51,778 bases of DNA from a virus, in IMG/VR virus record IMGVR_UViG_3300043783_000043, positions 1 through 51,778 of that record; one strand, written 5' to 3'. Numbering within the stretch: position 1 is the first letter of the stretch; every line of letters begins with the position of its first letter. Made by a program: the position numbers and the translations under genes. A model generated the notes under the pieces. That model had not been told where the DNA came from. It searched no databases and saw nothing but the letters and a program-made list of their open reading frames with translations. Below are positions 14,988 through 23,620 of the stretch, one piece after another.

Positions 14988-15616
14988 AAACCAAACTTGA
15001 GTCCGCTGAATAACGTCCCGAGCCCGCTACCGAAACTTTGATCGTTTTTCGCCTGGGCCTGCGCGATCTGAGAATTGGCGTACATCTGTGACGCATCCAT
15101 GCTTTCTTGCTGTCCGGTGGCCGTGGTGCCTACGCCGATCCCTTGGAACATGTTGGATAGCGCGCTTTGCAACTGCCCAAATTGCTGTTGGTTGCCCTGC
15201 AAATAATTGGTATACGCATTGTTTGCGTACGTGCTCGTAATCCCTGTGTTGATACCTGACAGCGCTCGCTCATTCGCCCCTGATAGCAACCCGCCATTGG
15301 CAGCCGCACTGCTGTTCTGCGCAGCATCGGCGACGCCCATTTCATACTTGGCAGCCGGCGACGTTTGGTAGTTCGACATGAATGTGTTGTAGTTCAGATT
15401 CGGGTCCGCGCCCGCAACGCCGCTGATGCGATTGATGGCGCTTGTCGCTGGGTTCAGAAACGATTGCCCGAATTGATTGTACGGTTGCGTTTGACCGATA
15501 AAATTGTTGGCAATGTTGCTGATGTTGGATTGCGCGGAGTTGAGGTCGCTCATTGCGAGGCCGGAACCGATGACGCCCCCAAGTCCTGAACCAAACGTCG
15601 ATAAGTCCATTGCCAT
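14984..15616 (-). CDS. DNA ejection protein, P22 gp7/T7 gp14-like
   Basis: ATG 15616 follows GAGGGTG on the minus strand. The 210-aa protein has an N-terminal Gly/Ala-rich hydrophobic segment (GSGLGGVIGSGLAMSDL) followed by Asn/Gln/Ser-rich helices (AQSNISNIANNFIGQTQPYNQ), the usual character of small podovirus internal virion proteins that leave the capsid with the DNA. It is the distal gene of the minus-strand tail block. Assignment rests on composition and position, not a clear motif. Confidence 0.55.
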   Translation of the reverse strand: MAMDLSTFGSGLGGVIGSGLAMSDLNSAQSNISNIANNFIGQTQPYNQFGQSFLNPATSAINRISGVAGADPNLNYNTFMSNYQTSPAAKYEMGVADAAQNSSAAANGGLLSGANERALSGINTGITSTYANNAYTNYLQGNQQQFGQLQSALSNMFQGIGVGTTATGQQESMDASQMYANSQIAQAQAKNDQSFGSGLGTLFSGLKFGF

Positions 15617-15623
15617 CACCCTC

Positions 15624-15652
15624 TTGTAGTGTATGACACTTTCAGATAGGAC
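15624..15652 (+). promoter_or_regulatory. Promoter with TGTATGACACTTT operator-like site
   Basis: TTGTAG (15624-15629), 17 nt, TAGGAC (15647-15652). The spacer is TGTATGACACTTT (15630-15642), the repeated operator word. The predicted start falls at or next to ATG 15661, so the mRNA would be leaderless. Autoregulation by the RHH gene downstream is possible. Confidence 0.45.
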
Positions 15653-15660
15653 AATCATAC

Positions 15661-15852
15661 ATGAGTCGCACCCGAAAGATCATGATTTCTGTGAGGCTCC
15701 ATGCCGGACTTGTGGACCGGCTGGACTACGTTGTCCGCAACACAGATGAGTGCAAAGCAACGCGGTCCTCTGAGATTCAGGAGGCTATAGAGGTATGGCT
15801 AAGAAGCCGCGAAGACCAGTTGCGAAAGCTGGGGCTAGAGCCCCCACGGTGA
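15661..15852 (+). CDS. Ribbon-helix-helix (CopG-like) regulator, 63 aa
   Basis: The short protein opens with a basic strand KIMISVRLHAGLVDRLDYVV and a second helix SSEIQEAIEVWLRSREDQL, the RHH pattern of dimeric repressors that insert an N-terminal ribbon in the major groove. It is transcribed away from the ejection protein from the operator-bearing promoter at 15624. It overlaps the nuclease gene by 58 nt in another frame. Confidence 0.75.
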   Translation: MSRTRKIMISVRLHAGLVDRLDYVVRNTDECKATRSSEIQEAIEVWLRSREDQLRKLGLEPPR

Positions 15853-16193
15853 CTCGGAAAGTCAGCGAGCGGGAACTGCATTTCCACTGTCAGCAGTGGC
15901 TCGAAAAATCAGGCATCTGGGGCCGGCATCTGATCTTCCATGTTCCTAACGAACGTAAGGGTGGCATCGGCGCGATCGTACACTTTAAGCGCATGGGCGT
16001 CCGCCCTGGCGTCGCGGACTACCTTATGTTCACCAACCGCAATGCAGCTATCGAACTTAAAGACGACAAGGGCAAGCAGCGTCAAGGACAAGAGAAATTC
16101 CAACGTGATTGGGAACGCCTGGGGCACTTGTACTTTGTCGTCCGTACGCTGGAAGAGTTCCAGGGCGTCGTTACCGCCCTGATCTTGTTCTAG
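15795..16193 (+). CDS. VRR-NUC domain nuclease
   Basis: 132 aa. After a basic N-terminus (MAKKPRRPVAKAGARAP) comes the VRR-NUC core: HVPNERKGGIGAI, GVRPGVADYLMF with catalytic D, AIELKDDKGKQRQGQEKF (E-x-K), and a terminal LYFVVRTLEEF. These small phage nuclease modules act on branched DNA, such as replication or packaging intermediates. ATG 15795 has GGAGG upstream. It ends convergently on the tail needle gene with a 4-nt overlap. Confidence 0.88.
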   Translation: MAKKPRRPVAKAGARAPTVTRKVSERELHFHCQQWLEKSGIWGRHLIFHVPNERKGGIGAIVHFKRMGVRPGVADYLMFTNRNAAIELKDDKGKQRQGQEKFQRDWERLGHLYFVVRTLEEFQGVVTALILF

Positions 16194-16828
16194 GGCGTAC
16201 GGTAGTGCACGACGCCCCCTAAGGTGGTCGCAGCCGCGAACACGCCGACACCCGTTGATTGACCGGCATGGCCGCTTCCCAGCTCTTGCAACGCTACGAG
16301 AGACGTGTTTGGCGCTACTATACCTGTTAGCGTCACGTAGCCGGCGTCAAGCGTAACGCCGCTCATGAAGTGGATTGTGCAGCCGCCATTGTCATTCGCG
16401 GAATTCACAGACGTGAATGGCAGCCCCGAAATTTGCATGCTGCCCGTGGGGCCGCCGAGCGCCGAAGTCGCCACCGAAAAACGCGCCGTAACCATGCGTC
16501 CAACTTTTTCCCAGGTACCCGACTGCAGTGTGTACGTGGGAGTACCGCCGAGGGTGCTTCCTTGCAGTGAGGGCACCCAAGCACCAAAAGAATACTGCGC
16601 TTGCAGCGCTGTAACTTCGCTGTTCAGCGTAGTAATTTCGCCATTGATCGTCGCAATATTCGCCGTGTTGGTGGCAACTTGCGCCGTTGTTGCCGGTAGC
16701 GTGTCAACGGCGCTCGGATCGATAAGCCCGGAAGTACTCAATACTGACTGTACGTCCAAGAGCCAACGGTTGAGCGTTTGAAACTGCTTACCGGTCAGGA
16801 AAGGCGGCGGCGGGAACTTAATCGGCAT
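16190..16828 (-). CDS. Tail needle/fibre-like protein, P22 gp26-like
   Basis: 212 aa. The N-terminal 20 residues (PIKFPPPPFLTGKQFQTLN) and the following coiled coil (QVATNTANIATINGEITTLN) lead to a C-terminal beta-rich knob (GSTLGGTPTYTLQSGTWEKV and later), the layout of trimeric tail needles that plug the tail tube in P22-like podoviruses. It is next to the gp10-like gene, matching the P22 tail-machine order. Confidence 0.65.
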   Translation of the reverse strand: MPIKFPPPPFLTGKQFQTLNRWLLDVQSVLSTSGLIDPSAVDTLPATTAQVATNTANIATINGEITTLNSEVTALQAQYSFGAWVPSLQGSTLGGTPTYTLQSGTWEKVGRMVTARFSVATSALGGPTGSMQISGLPFTSVNSANDNGGCTIHFMSGVTLDAGYVTLTGIVAPNTSLVALQELGSGHAGQSTGVGVFAAATTLGGVVHYRTP

Positions 16829-16830
16829 GT

Positions 16831-18270
16831 TCAGTTCCCAGGCGTTATTTTCGCGAACATTTCGTCAATCGTAAACGGGGCCTGCGTGCCACTGTACTGG
16901 AGCCGGAACACTCTACGGCGACCCGTGCCCATTTCGCGTGCAATGGCACGTATCTGCCCCGTGCTTGATAGTGTAATCTGCCGCACGCCACGCCCTGCAG
17001 TTACAGGGAAAATTTCGGACCAATCAAGTTGAAGCGTGCCAGCCACGGGACCCATTGATGAGGCAATATCGATCGAATCGAATGTCTGCCGCGATTCTTG
17101 GCTGCCTATCCACATAGTTTGAATGAGTCGGTTCATGGTGCCCGCGGGCTCTGATGCGCTATTCAGGTCCATTGCGCAGACGTGTCCCGTATCGAGCCCG
17201 ACGTACGTCACGCCCCCGTCGTGCTCTGTAGCGCAACGACTGGCATGATCTAGGCGACCACCCGGAGATTGCCGATACGACCACACGTTTGTCGTGGAGC
17301 ACAGCTCCACGGTCCACTGCCCCGGCAACGTCAACACATAAAAATCACTACCGCCCTGTCCGTACGTGTACGCGGTCAGCGTCGCAAGCACAGCCGTTGT
17401 GAGCCTCTGTAGCATCAAATCAAGCCATGGCGGTGATATTGCTTGGCCCCCTTGTCCCAGGCAGCCCCACACGCGGCGATCCGTGCCCACAAACATGATG
17501 GCATCGCGAATCACTGCAAGCGAGCCGCGGGCCGCGATGCCTACGGACAAAAGCGAGTTAGGATAGGAACTGAAAGCGAAATCCGTAGCGCCCCCCGGAT
17601 TGTACCACTGTTCGCACGATCGCGCACCGAGCGGCCACAGCACACGCCCCGAAACAGCCAAATCTACCAGCTTGTCCGCTCGCGCTTCCTTCGTTGCGAA
17701 GTTCGTTCCCGGTACGTTCGCCGGCTGCAGCGGAAGCGAGCTGAACATTTTGCTATCTTGATTCGCGTAAAAATCCGACGCGCCACCCCAAACCGTGAAG
17801 TTTTCCATGACTACAACAGCGGACGGATCGAAATTGATCGACGCGTCTAATCCGGCATTCACGACACCGCCGCCCTGCGTTGCCGTGTAGCCGGTTCCGC
17901 CTGGCGTGATAACGTTGGCGTTCGTCGCGATCACAAGTGCTGTACGGTCTTCCGCAAGCCGTATGATCGGCAACGTTGGGTTGACGGCCACGAAACCCGC
18001 CAAATGAGGTGTGCCAGTCTGTACGTCGTACCAAATAGAGCCGTCCGCATGCGCGCTCCAGATCGTTCCTAAAGCGTGGCACAGAGCAAGACACGGCGCG
18101 GTAGTAGGCTGTGACACAACGTCGAGCCCTGGGGCTCCCATGAAGCGCACGCCGGCTTCGCGGCCCTCTTTAGGATCGCGCGGAACGACTCGCACATTGA
18201 CGAGCTTTGCGGAGCCCTGATCTAAGTTTCCCGTGTCCAGGAACGAGCCTAAAATGTTGATTGCGGTCAT
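16831..18270 (-). CDS. Packaged DNA stabilisation protein, P22 gp10-like
   Basis: ATG 18270 (MTAINILGSFLDTGN) is chosen over the longer in-frame extension because it overlaps the upstream stop. 479 aa, beta-rich with repeated strand patterns; the N-terminus (VNVRVVPRDPKEGREAG) and the aromatic middle resemble the tail hub that bridges the gp4 adapter and the needle in P22-like phages. It works with the gp4-like (19136) and needle (16190) proteins. Confidence 0.7.
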   Translation of the reverse strand: MTAINILGSFLDTGNLDQGSAKLVNVRVVPRDPKEGREAGVRFMGAPGLDVVSQPTTAPCLALCHALGTIWSAHADGSIWYDVQTGTPHLAGFVAVNPTLPIIRLAEDRTALVIATNANVITPGGTGYTATQGGGVVNAGLDASINFDPSAVVVMENFTVWGGASDFYANQDSKMFSSLPLQPANVPGTNFATKEARADKLVDLAVSGRVLWPLGARSCEQWYNPGGATDFAFSSYPNSLLSVGIAARGSLAVIRDAIMFVGTDRRVWGCLGQGGQAISPPWLDLMLQRLTTAVLATLTAYTYGQGGSDFYVLTLPGQWTVELCSTTNVWSYRQSPGGRLDHASRCATEHDGGVTYVGLDTGHVCAMDLNSASEPAGTMNRLIQTMWIGSQESRQTFDSIDIASSMGPVAGTLQLDWSEIFPVTAGRGVRQITLSSTGQIRAIAREMGTGRRRVFRLQYSGTQAPFTIDEMFAKITPGN

Positions 18271-18590
18271 TACGTACGCTTCCGCTTTATATCTGGCTCC
18301 GGGGTACCATTGGCGGTCACGCACTGACCGTTGCGGATGAATCCATGCCAGCAATTTCGGCAATTGACAGAGGGATGCAATGTGGGGGCCTCACGATCGC
18401 CATTCCAGTCCCATTGCGCAGCACCGCCATTCTGGCCCCGCGGATCGCGCTTCAGACTCGTACGGCCTGCGATGATAATCGGACCGCAACGGCGATCAAA
18501 CAGCGGGCAGTTGAACTCCACGCACTGTTCGGCACCCGCCGCAGCCGGACCGTGGTCGAGCGTATGAAACGTCACTTTAGCGTCGCTCAC
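18270..18590 (-). CDS. DUF6527-like small protein, 106 aa
   Basis: It has FNCPLFDRRCGPIIIAGR, QWDWNGDREAPTLHPSVNC and CWHGFIRNGQCV, the W-x-w-G-d...P-T-l-x-P-S and C-H-G-F-I-x-x-G signature I associate with DUF6527, a small zinc-type protein often encoded by bacteria and phages. It precedes the gp10-like gene, sharing the start/stop overlap. Function not established. Confidence 0.65.
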   Translation of the reverse strand: MSDAKVTFHTLDHGPAAAGAEQCVEFNCPLFDRRCGPIIIAGRTSLKRDPRGQNGGAAQWDWNGDREAPTLHPSVNCRNCWHGFIRNGQCVTANGTPEPDIKRKRT

Positions 18591-18657
18591 GACCGCACCA
18601 TCCTTGACATAGCTAAATTCATTATGTATGGTCCAATCACGTTAATGGAGGCATATC

Positions 18658-19149
18658 GTGCGTGACAAAGAGAAGCAACGAGATACCGAACGTAAATGGA
18701 GAGCGAAAAACAACGAACGATTGAAGCAACGACGGCGTGAATTGTATGCTGCAAGTTCTGAGCGTCGAATGCGAATTGCGGCAGAAAACGCTGATTATCG
18801 TCGTCGAAATCGTGATGCCAAACTCGCGTACGACCGCAATCGTTACGAGACGCGACGCCCGGATGTAATGCTTTGGCATGCACGCAGGCGCGCTGCCAAA
18901 TTGAAAATACCGTGTACCATCGCCAAAAGTGACATAGTGATTCCGAATTTGTGCCCATATCTTGGCGTGCCTTTCGCAAAACGGGGTGATTATGTTCCGA
19001 CACTCGATCGCATACAACCGCATCTTGGTTACACGCCAGAAAATACACTCGTCGTAACAAAACGTGCAAACCGCATAAAAAACGATGCTACCTGGCAAGA
19101 ATTGCTTTTGATAGGAAACGCACTGCAAAAACTTCTCAACTGCGAGTAA
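18658..19149 (+). CDS. HNH-like homing endonuclease, plus strand within minus-strand tail genes
   Basis: 163 aa from GTG 18658 after TGGAGGCATATC. A long basic helical N-terminus (KQRDTERKWRAKNNERLKQR) precedes PNLCPYLGVPF, YVPTLDRIQPHLGYTPENTL and RANRIKNDATWQEL, the pattern of a phage HNH endonuclease family with L-D-R-I...G-Y...N...N-R-I-K. It is inserted opposite to its neighbours and overlaps the gp4-like gene's 3' end by 14 nt. A/T-rich codon use supports recent arrival. Confidence 0.8.
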   Translation: MRDKEKQRDTERKWRAKNNERLKQRRRELYAASSERRMRIAAENADYRRRNRDAKLAYDRNRYETRRPDVMLWHARRRAAKLKIPCTIAKSDIVIPNLCPYLGVPFAKRGDYVPTLDRIQPHLGYTPENTLVVTKRANRIKNDATWQELLLIGNALQKLLNCE

Positions 19150-19822
19150 GCCTAAGCCATTGCTGGCCTCTTGCCCAATTCTTCCACTTGGCGTTCGCGG
19201 CTTCGGCATCGACGATAATCGGATCGGTCGGCGAAAGTACGCGTCCGTACGAACCCATAACGCGCCGTCCGAGTAGCAATGCGATCTCGTGAAGGCCCTC
19301 CGGCGGTAGCGAGACGGCGTCTGTACCCGCTGCGTTCGTGAGTGCCGGAATGCGTCCGCCGTAGTCGATAAGCGCTTTCGCGGCGGCCCGTGGCGGTTGC
19401 CACGCCGTGATCAATACGGAACCGTCAACCTGGCGCTCCTGATGCCATCTCGTGACGATGCCAACTTGCGTCGTGCGCACCACATCCACCATTGGCGACA
19501 TGCGCGTTTCGCGATTTGTGTTGTTGTTCAGGTCGTTCATCCAAATTGATTTGACCGCAACCGCGTCCACTTGAACCAAATAAGACGCGTTCGCAGTGCC
19601 GATCGAAAAGCTGTAAATGTTGCCCGTCACACCGGGTGGCAACGTCACAACCGTACGGGCTTGGAGGTACATCGTGGCGCCGTCCATGTGTTCGGCGCGG
19701 AGAAGGTCATTCAAAATCGGAACGTTGTTCGCGAGGTCGGCCGCCGTTGGCTGCTCTGTTTGGTCGATGATGCCGAACAGCCGCAGGGCTTGCGTGATGA
19801 CGTAGGCTGCATTCTGCGTCAT
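19136..19822 (-). CDS. Head-tail adapter, P22 gp4-like
   Basis: 228 aa. The start MTQNAAYVITQALRLFGIID and TAADLANNVPILNDLLR, with a later GLHEIALLLGRRVMGSYGR, match the helical adapter family (P22 gp4 / T7 gp11 type) that binds the portal and recruits the tail hub. It is encoded between the capsid-proximal gene at 19827 and the gp10-like gene, the expected P22-like order. Confidence 0.78.
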   Translation of the reverse strand: MTQNAAYVITQALRLFGIIDQTEQPTAADLANNVPILNDLLRAEHMDGATMYLQARTVVTLPPGVTGNIYSFSIGTANASYLVQVDAVAVKSIWMNDLNNNTNRETRMSPMVDVVRTTQVGIVTRWHQERQVDGSVLITAWQPPRAAAKALIDYGGRIPALTNAAGTDAVSLPPEGLHEIALLLGRRVMGSYGRVLSPTDPIIVDAEAANAKWKNWARGQQWLRLTRS

Positions 19823-19826
19823 TTCG

Positions 19827-20450
19827 TCACACTCCTACGCGTGCGGCCCAAGGCGGTGTCAAAAGCGGGTCTGTCACGTCTTTGTCCGTGGTGTTGACGT
19901 TGGCAAGCTCCGTCGAGGCGACCGGCGGCGTAACCGTCCGTATGGAAGCGGACGGAATGAACGTTCCATCGTAATCGGAAGGCACGATGGTTTGCAACTC
20001 AACAACCACGGACGGCACTGGTTGCGCGAGCGCCTGAATGCCGGTAAATGAGGCCGTTTTGCCCACCTGCTTGTAGTAGGGCGGAGCCTGCAAGAGCGCT
20101 GCTAGCCGGGTCGCATCGTCCGGCGCTGGAGTCGGTGCGTTGGCGAACGTGCTCGGGGCTCCCGACGATGGACCGGCGCCCCAGATATCGTCTAGATTCC
20201 AACGTGCGGGTAGCGGTTCGGGCGGCGGATCGAGGGAACGATCGGGCGCAACTTGGAAATCGTAGACCGGCGGCCACGGGTCCCAGCACGGCCGCACAGC
20301 GCGTCCTGACGCCTTCGTACAGACAAGCAGGCCGGTAAGTTTCTCACGCGCGAGCGTGATGTATGGAACTCGCGTTCCGCAGCGCGAGCACGCGCCCCAG
20401 AAACGATAAGGGGAAAGCTTCGGCTTGACAGTGTGGACGGGCTGGCCCAT
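19827..20450 (-). CDS. Virion-associated protein, 207 aa, CxxC motif
   Basis: The N-terminus has a CxxC pair in FWGACSRCGTRVPYI and a later LLVCTKASGR, suggesting a small zinc knuckle in the first 60 residues. The middle is Pro-rich (DRSLDPPPEPLPARW) and the C-terminus beta-rich. It lies between the capsid gene and the gp4-like adapter, separated from the capsid by a hairpin, so a head-completion or minor structural role is likely. Confidence 0.6.
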   Translation of the reverse strand: MGQPVHTVKPKLSPYRFWGACSRCGTRVPYITLAREKLTGLLVCTKASGRAVRPCWDPWPPVYDFQVAPDRSLDPPPEPLPARWNLDDIWGAGPSSGAPSTFANAPTPAPDDATRLAALLQAPPYYKQVGKTASFTGIQALAQPVPSVVVELQTIVPSDYDGTFIPSASIRTVTPPVASTELANVNTTDKDVTDPLLTPPWAARVGV

Positions 20451-20469
20451 GCGCGACCTTCAAAGGAAG

Positions 20470-20500
20470 GGCGTCCCCGGCGGAGGAAATCGGGGACGCC
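20470..20500 (-). terminator. Hairpin after the major capsid gene
   Basis: GGCGTCCCCG (20470-20479) and CGGGGACGCC (20491-20500) form a perfect 10-bp stem with an 11-nt loop, just past the capsid stop on the minus strand. The downstream T content is only moderate (CTTCCTTTG). It probably attenuates transcription to favour capsid mRNA. Confidence 0.6.
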
Positions 20501-20522
20501 TCGCTCACCCGCCCCGAAAAAG

Positions 20523-21455
20523 TTACTGGTTGTCGGCGCCGGGACTGACGAAGACTGTGCGCCAGTCAATGACGGATGCTGCGCATCGGAACCAAAGAGC
20601 AATCAACGAAGCCTGATTCGACCAATTGCTATCTTCGCGGATTTCTAGTTCCGAGCGCTCCCAGAATGTAAAACCCTGGCCGTTGTCCTTGTCCTGTTCG
20701 GAAGACTGAATGAAATAATTGTCCTTGTCCACGAGGTACGGCGTTTCGATCACCTCCGGCAGCGCATTCGTGGCACGGAGAACGTTGATGTTGTTCGTCT
20801 GCGCGTTCCACTGCAATGGCGATCCGAGAATACGTCGCGTCTCCGGGCCGCTTTCCGGCGATAGGATGACACGCCGCGGCAGTACGTTGATGACAAAGCC
20901 GCGGCCGTTGCGCGTGTATGAAATCTGAATGATCGCGTTTTCGAACGCCAATTCCGACACATTGGCGGCAATCAGCAAATTCGACTGCGCCCCGACGGCG
21001 GTTGGGTGCGCAGCGGAGCCCAAGGGCACGCCATCGGCCCGCACGCCATTGACAGCATCCACGGAGACCTGCAGCGGCGCGTGGGCGATGTATTCCTCCG
21101 TTTGACGCGCCGAGAAGGCGAGTTCCTTCATCATGCGGGCGCCAACGTCCTCGTAGAGATTGTCGTCTTTCGCTTCGCGGGAGATCGCAACGGCCAACCC
21201 ATACGAAGCATGGGTGACTTGCGTACGGTAGCCCTCGTTTGGCACGTCGAACTGTACGGGCTCTAGTTCCGGTTGCTGGACCGCAAGGCCCAAGCCGGCA
21301 CGCTCCGTCATGAATTCTTCGAAGGCTTTTTCCGAGGGTTTGGAATCGAAGAATTGCGGGTAGATCGGCATAAGTCGTTCGTAGTCCATGCCGAACAAGG
21401 CGTATAAGCCCGGCCAGTATTGCGAAGCTTGTAAACTGCGATCAATGACTTGCAC
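20523..21455 (-). CDS. Major capsid protein
   Basis: I chose GTG 21455 (reads MQVIDRSLQASQYW) because GGGGAGAAC lies nine bases upstream; a longer in-frame version exists to GTG 21497. About 310 aa. FGMDYERLMPIYPQFFDSKP, GLAVAISREAKDDN and AFSARQTEEYIAHAPL, then EDSNWSNQASLIALWFRCA near the end, match the HK97-fold Mu gpT-like capsid family. It is transcribed divergently from the portal. A hairpin follows it. Confidence 0.8.
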   Translation of the reverse strand: MQVIDRSLQASQYWPGLYALFGMDYERLMPIYPQFFDSKPSEKAFEEFMTERAGLGLAVQQPELEPVQFDVPNEGYRTQVTHASYGLAVAISREAKDDNLYEDVGARMMKELAFSARQTEEYIAHAPLQVSVDAVNGVRADGVPLGSAAHPTAVGAQSNLLIAANVSELAFENAIIQISYTRNGRGFVINVLPRRVILSPESGPETRRILGSPLQWNAQTNNINVLRATNALPEVIETPYLVDKDNYFIQSSEQDKDNGQGFTFWERSELEIREDSNWSNQASLIALWFRCAASVIDWRTVFVSPGADNQ

Positions 21456-21502
21456 GGTTGCGTTCTCCCCGTAGGTGGCCCATTGGCTGCGAATCACTTA
21501 TG

Positions 21503-21530
21503 CGGATAGACTACCCGATTCAAAAGACAA
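21503..21530 (-). promoter_or_regulatory. Minus-strand promoter of the capsid/tail block
   Basis: On the minus strand TTGTCT (21525-21530), 16 nt and TATCCG (21503-21508) lie about 50 nt upstream of the capsid start. It is a moderate match and shares the 134-bp divergent region with the portal promoter. Confidence 0.4.
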
Positions 21531-21553
21531 TACACAGTCTCTAAGAATGCTTG

Positions 21554-21585
21554 TTGACACCCTCTAAAGACCGGATGTATGACAC
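21554..21585 (+). promoter_or_regulatory. Portal promoter with TGTATGACAC operator-like site
   Basis: TTGACA (21554-21559), 18 nt, TATGAC (21578-21583). The -10 is embedded in TGTATGACAC (21576-21585), the operator word repeated at 8991, 15630 and 41477. The start would fall at about 21590, on the portal ATG, giving a leaderless mRNA. Confidence 0.55.
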
Positions 21586-21588
21586 GCC

Positions 21589-23538
21589 ATGCGCGATCTT
21601 CCGACAATTAAGTTTGATGTTGGCAAGCCCGAAAAATTTGGGAATTTGGCTGAAAAACTTGACAAAGCCGAGCGCCAATTGATCGCCGAGGAGCTGATAT
21701 CGCTAGTCGGTATCGACGAACAGTCAATGTCCGATTGGCTTGCGAAGGCCGAAGGCTACTTGAACGCAGTGACCGCGGAAGGTAACGATGCCATGCCGCA
21801 GAACCGGGAGCAAGAGGGCACAAACGAGCAAGGGGCGCCCGCAACCGAAATGACGCTTACGGCCGTTATTCAGTTCTCGGCCCGTGCCACAGACGCGCTT
21901 CTCGGGGAACCTGATCTTGCAAAAGCGAGCGAACCCGGTGGCGAAGCCGTGGCAGCTTGGGTGTCCAGTCAACTCCGTACAGAAGACCCGAATTGGATTA
22001 CGGACACCGACCCGCTAATCGTTCACATGTCGGTAACCGGGCTCGCGTGGCGCAAACGTACGGTTAGTCGCGAGGAAAAATCTTTTCATACCTCATTCCG
22101 TACGTGTAAAGATGTCATTTTGAACGTCAAGCATCTTCGTCACATCGAACGCGCACCGCGGATTACGGACCAGTTTACGCGCTATCCGTACGAGATTAGG
22201 CGGTCGATCGAACGCAAACACTGGATTGACTACGAACCCGACTTTGACGAAGCGGACCCGCAAGCGCCGAAGAATTTTTATGAATGTGACGCGTGGCTCG
22301 ACCTCGATGGGGATGAAATCGACGAACCGTGGACGATTGTAATCGCACGAGACGACAAACCCGAGGTCGTCAAGATCGAGCCGCGATGGACAGCGAAGAC
22401 CGTCACGAACACGCCAGACACGCTTTATTTTAATCCGGTCGTCCGATTCTATCCGTACAAGTTCCTGCCCGACCCGGAAGGCGACTTCATGCCAATGGGC
22501 TTCGGCAAATTGCTTGCACGCATTGAAAACTCTGCAGACCGTCTGCTTGCGTCAATCAGCGACACAGCAAAGACAGAAAGCGAGAACGGCGGCTTGATGG
22601 GCGGCAGCGGTACCGGGCTGCCTGATAAAGTTGAAATCAAGAATAACCGCATTACCACCATTCCCACGGATGGCATGCCGCTTGAAAAAATCCTGTCAAT
22701 GTTTCCGTCGAAAACGGTGTCCGCCGGTTCCGTGCAGGTACTAGACAAAATCATGACACTAGGTGACCGGCTTGCCGGTACGCTGAACTTGCTGGAAAAC
22801 GCGCCTGCATCGATGACGGCCACCATGGCGCGTGGCGTGCTCGACAATGGCGCGCAAGTTCAGTCAGCCGTGCACCGCCGGCTAGTGGCCTCCATGACGC
22901 AAGAATTTCGCCAGTTCGTAAATATGGCGAAGGCATACGACATGCTGCCGGATGCACTCCGCAGCGCTAATTCAAATGGTGTTGCTGTGACGGCCGATCC
23001 ACAACTTGCAACCGAAATGCACCGCAGCGCGCTTCTCGGTTTTCACATGGAAATTGTGAAGGAATTTGGGCCGCTCGGCGCTGTAGATGTGCGGGCCGTG
23101 TTAGCAGAAATCTACCGACTCGCACGCGTACCCAACGGCCAGCAGTTCGTACTGCCGCCGCAACCGCCGCAAGCCACGCCTAAGGAAAAGCTGCAGGGTG
23201 CCGTTGCGCTGATGAAGCATCAGACTGAAAAGATCAAGGTGACCGGCGCCGTAGCCGTACAGCTGACGCAGGCACTCAAGAATCTTGTGGACGCAGGCGG
23301 CGGCATGATCAACACGCAGATGGCCACGTTACAGATGGCGCAGCTAGAGCACGCCGTGAATGACATGATCGGGGAGGCGACAAGTGCGGGACGTGCCTTT
23401 GACGGAATGGATCAACAGTCCCCAAACCAAGGCCCTGCGGGACTACCTGCACCACCGGGCACGACCGATAGTAGCGGCATTCCTGGCGGGGGAGCCGGTG
23501 AACCCGGTAACCCAGGGCCGGGCGGCGGCCTTCAATGA
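21589..23538 (+). CDS. Portal protein
   Basis: 649 aa, the usual size for P22-like podovirus portals. AEGYLNAVTAEGNDAMPQNR, the beta region KDVILNVKHLRHIERAPRIT, RFYPYKFLPDPEGDFMPMG and the helical stem ENSADRLLASISDTAKTESE are typical. It forms the dodecameric DNA gate at one capsid vertex and binds the terminase and the gp4-like adapter. The C-terminal Gly/Pro-rich end is read in a frame overlapping the next gene. No Shine-Dalgarno is seen, consistent with leaderless initiation. Confidence 0.85.
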   Translation: MRDLPTIKFDVGKPEKFGNLAEKLDKAERQLIAEELISLVGIDEQSMSDWLAKAEGYLNAVTAEGNDAMPQNREQEGTNEQGAPATEMTLTAVIQFSARATDALLGEPDLAKASEPGGEAVAAWVSSQLRTEDPNWITDTDPLIVHMSVTGLAWRKRTVSREEKSFHTSFRTCKDVILNVKHLRHIERAPRITDQFTRYPYEIRRSIERKHWIDYEPDFDEADPQAPKNFYECDAWLDLDGDEIDEPWTIVIARDDKPEVVKIEPRWTAKTVTNTPDTLYFNPVVRFYPYKFLPDPEGDFMPMGFGKLLARIENSADRLLASISDTAKTESENGGLMGGSGTGLPDKVEIKNNRITTIPTDGMPLEKILSMFPSKTVSAGSVQVLDKIMTLGDRLAGTLNLLENAPASMTATMARGVLDNGAQVQSAVHRRLVASMTQEFRQFVNMAKAYDMLPDALRSANSNGVAVTADPQLATEMHRSALLGFHMEIVKEFGPLGAVDVRAVLAEIYRLARVPNGQQFVLPPQPPQATPKEKLQGAVALMKHQTEKIKVTGAVAVQLTQALKNLVDAGGGMINTQMATLQMAQLEHAVNDMIGEATSAGRAFDGMDQQSPNQGPAGLPAPPGTTDSSGIPGGGAGEPGNPGPGGGLQ

Positions 23539-23620
23539 AATTGCCATGCTTCTGAGGCAGTCCCCTGAGAAGCTGCGAGAAATCCTTAAAGGGACACCCG
23601 AACAATCGGAGACACTATGA
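23384..23620 (+). CDS. Small protein overlapping the portal 3' end, 78 aa
   Basis: GTG 23384 has an excellent Shine-Dalgarno (GGGGAGG, six bases upstream) although it lies inside the portal gene; the overlap is 155 nt in another frame. The product is helical and charged (SPQTKALRDYLHHRARPIVA, EIAMLLRQSPEKLREILKG) and reads like a genuine protein. Its stop overlaps the co-chaperonin ATG. The portal's Gly/Pro-rich C-terminus may be the by-product of this overlap. Confidence 0.72.
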   Translation: MRDVPLTEWINSPQTKALRDYLHHRARPIVAAFLAGEPVNPVTQGRAAAFNEIAMLLRQSPEKLREILKGTPEQSETL

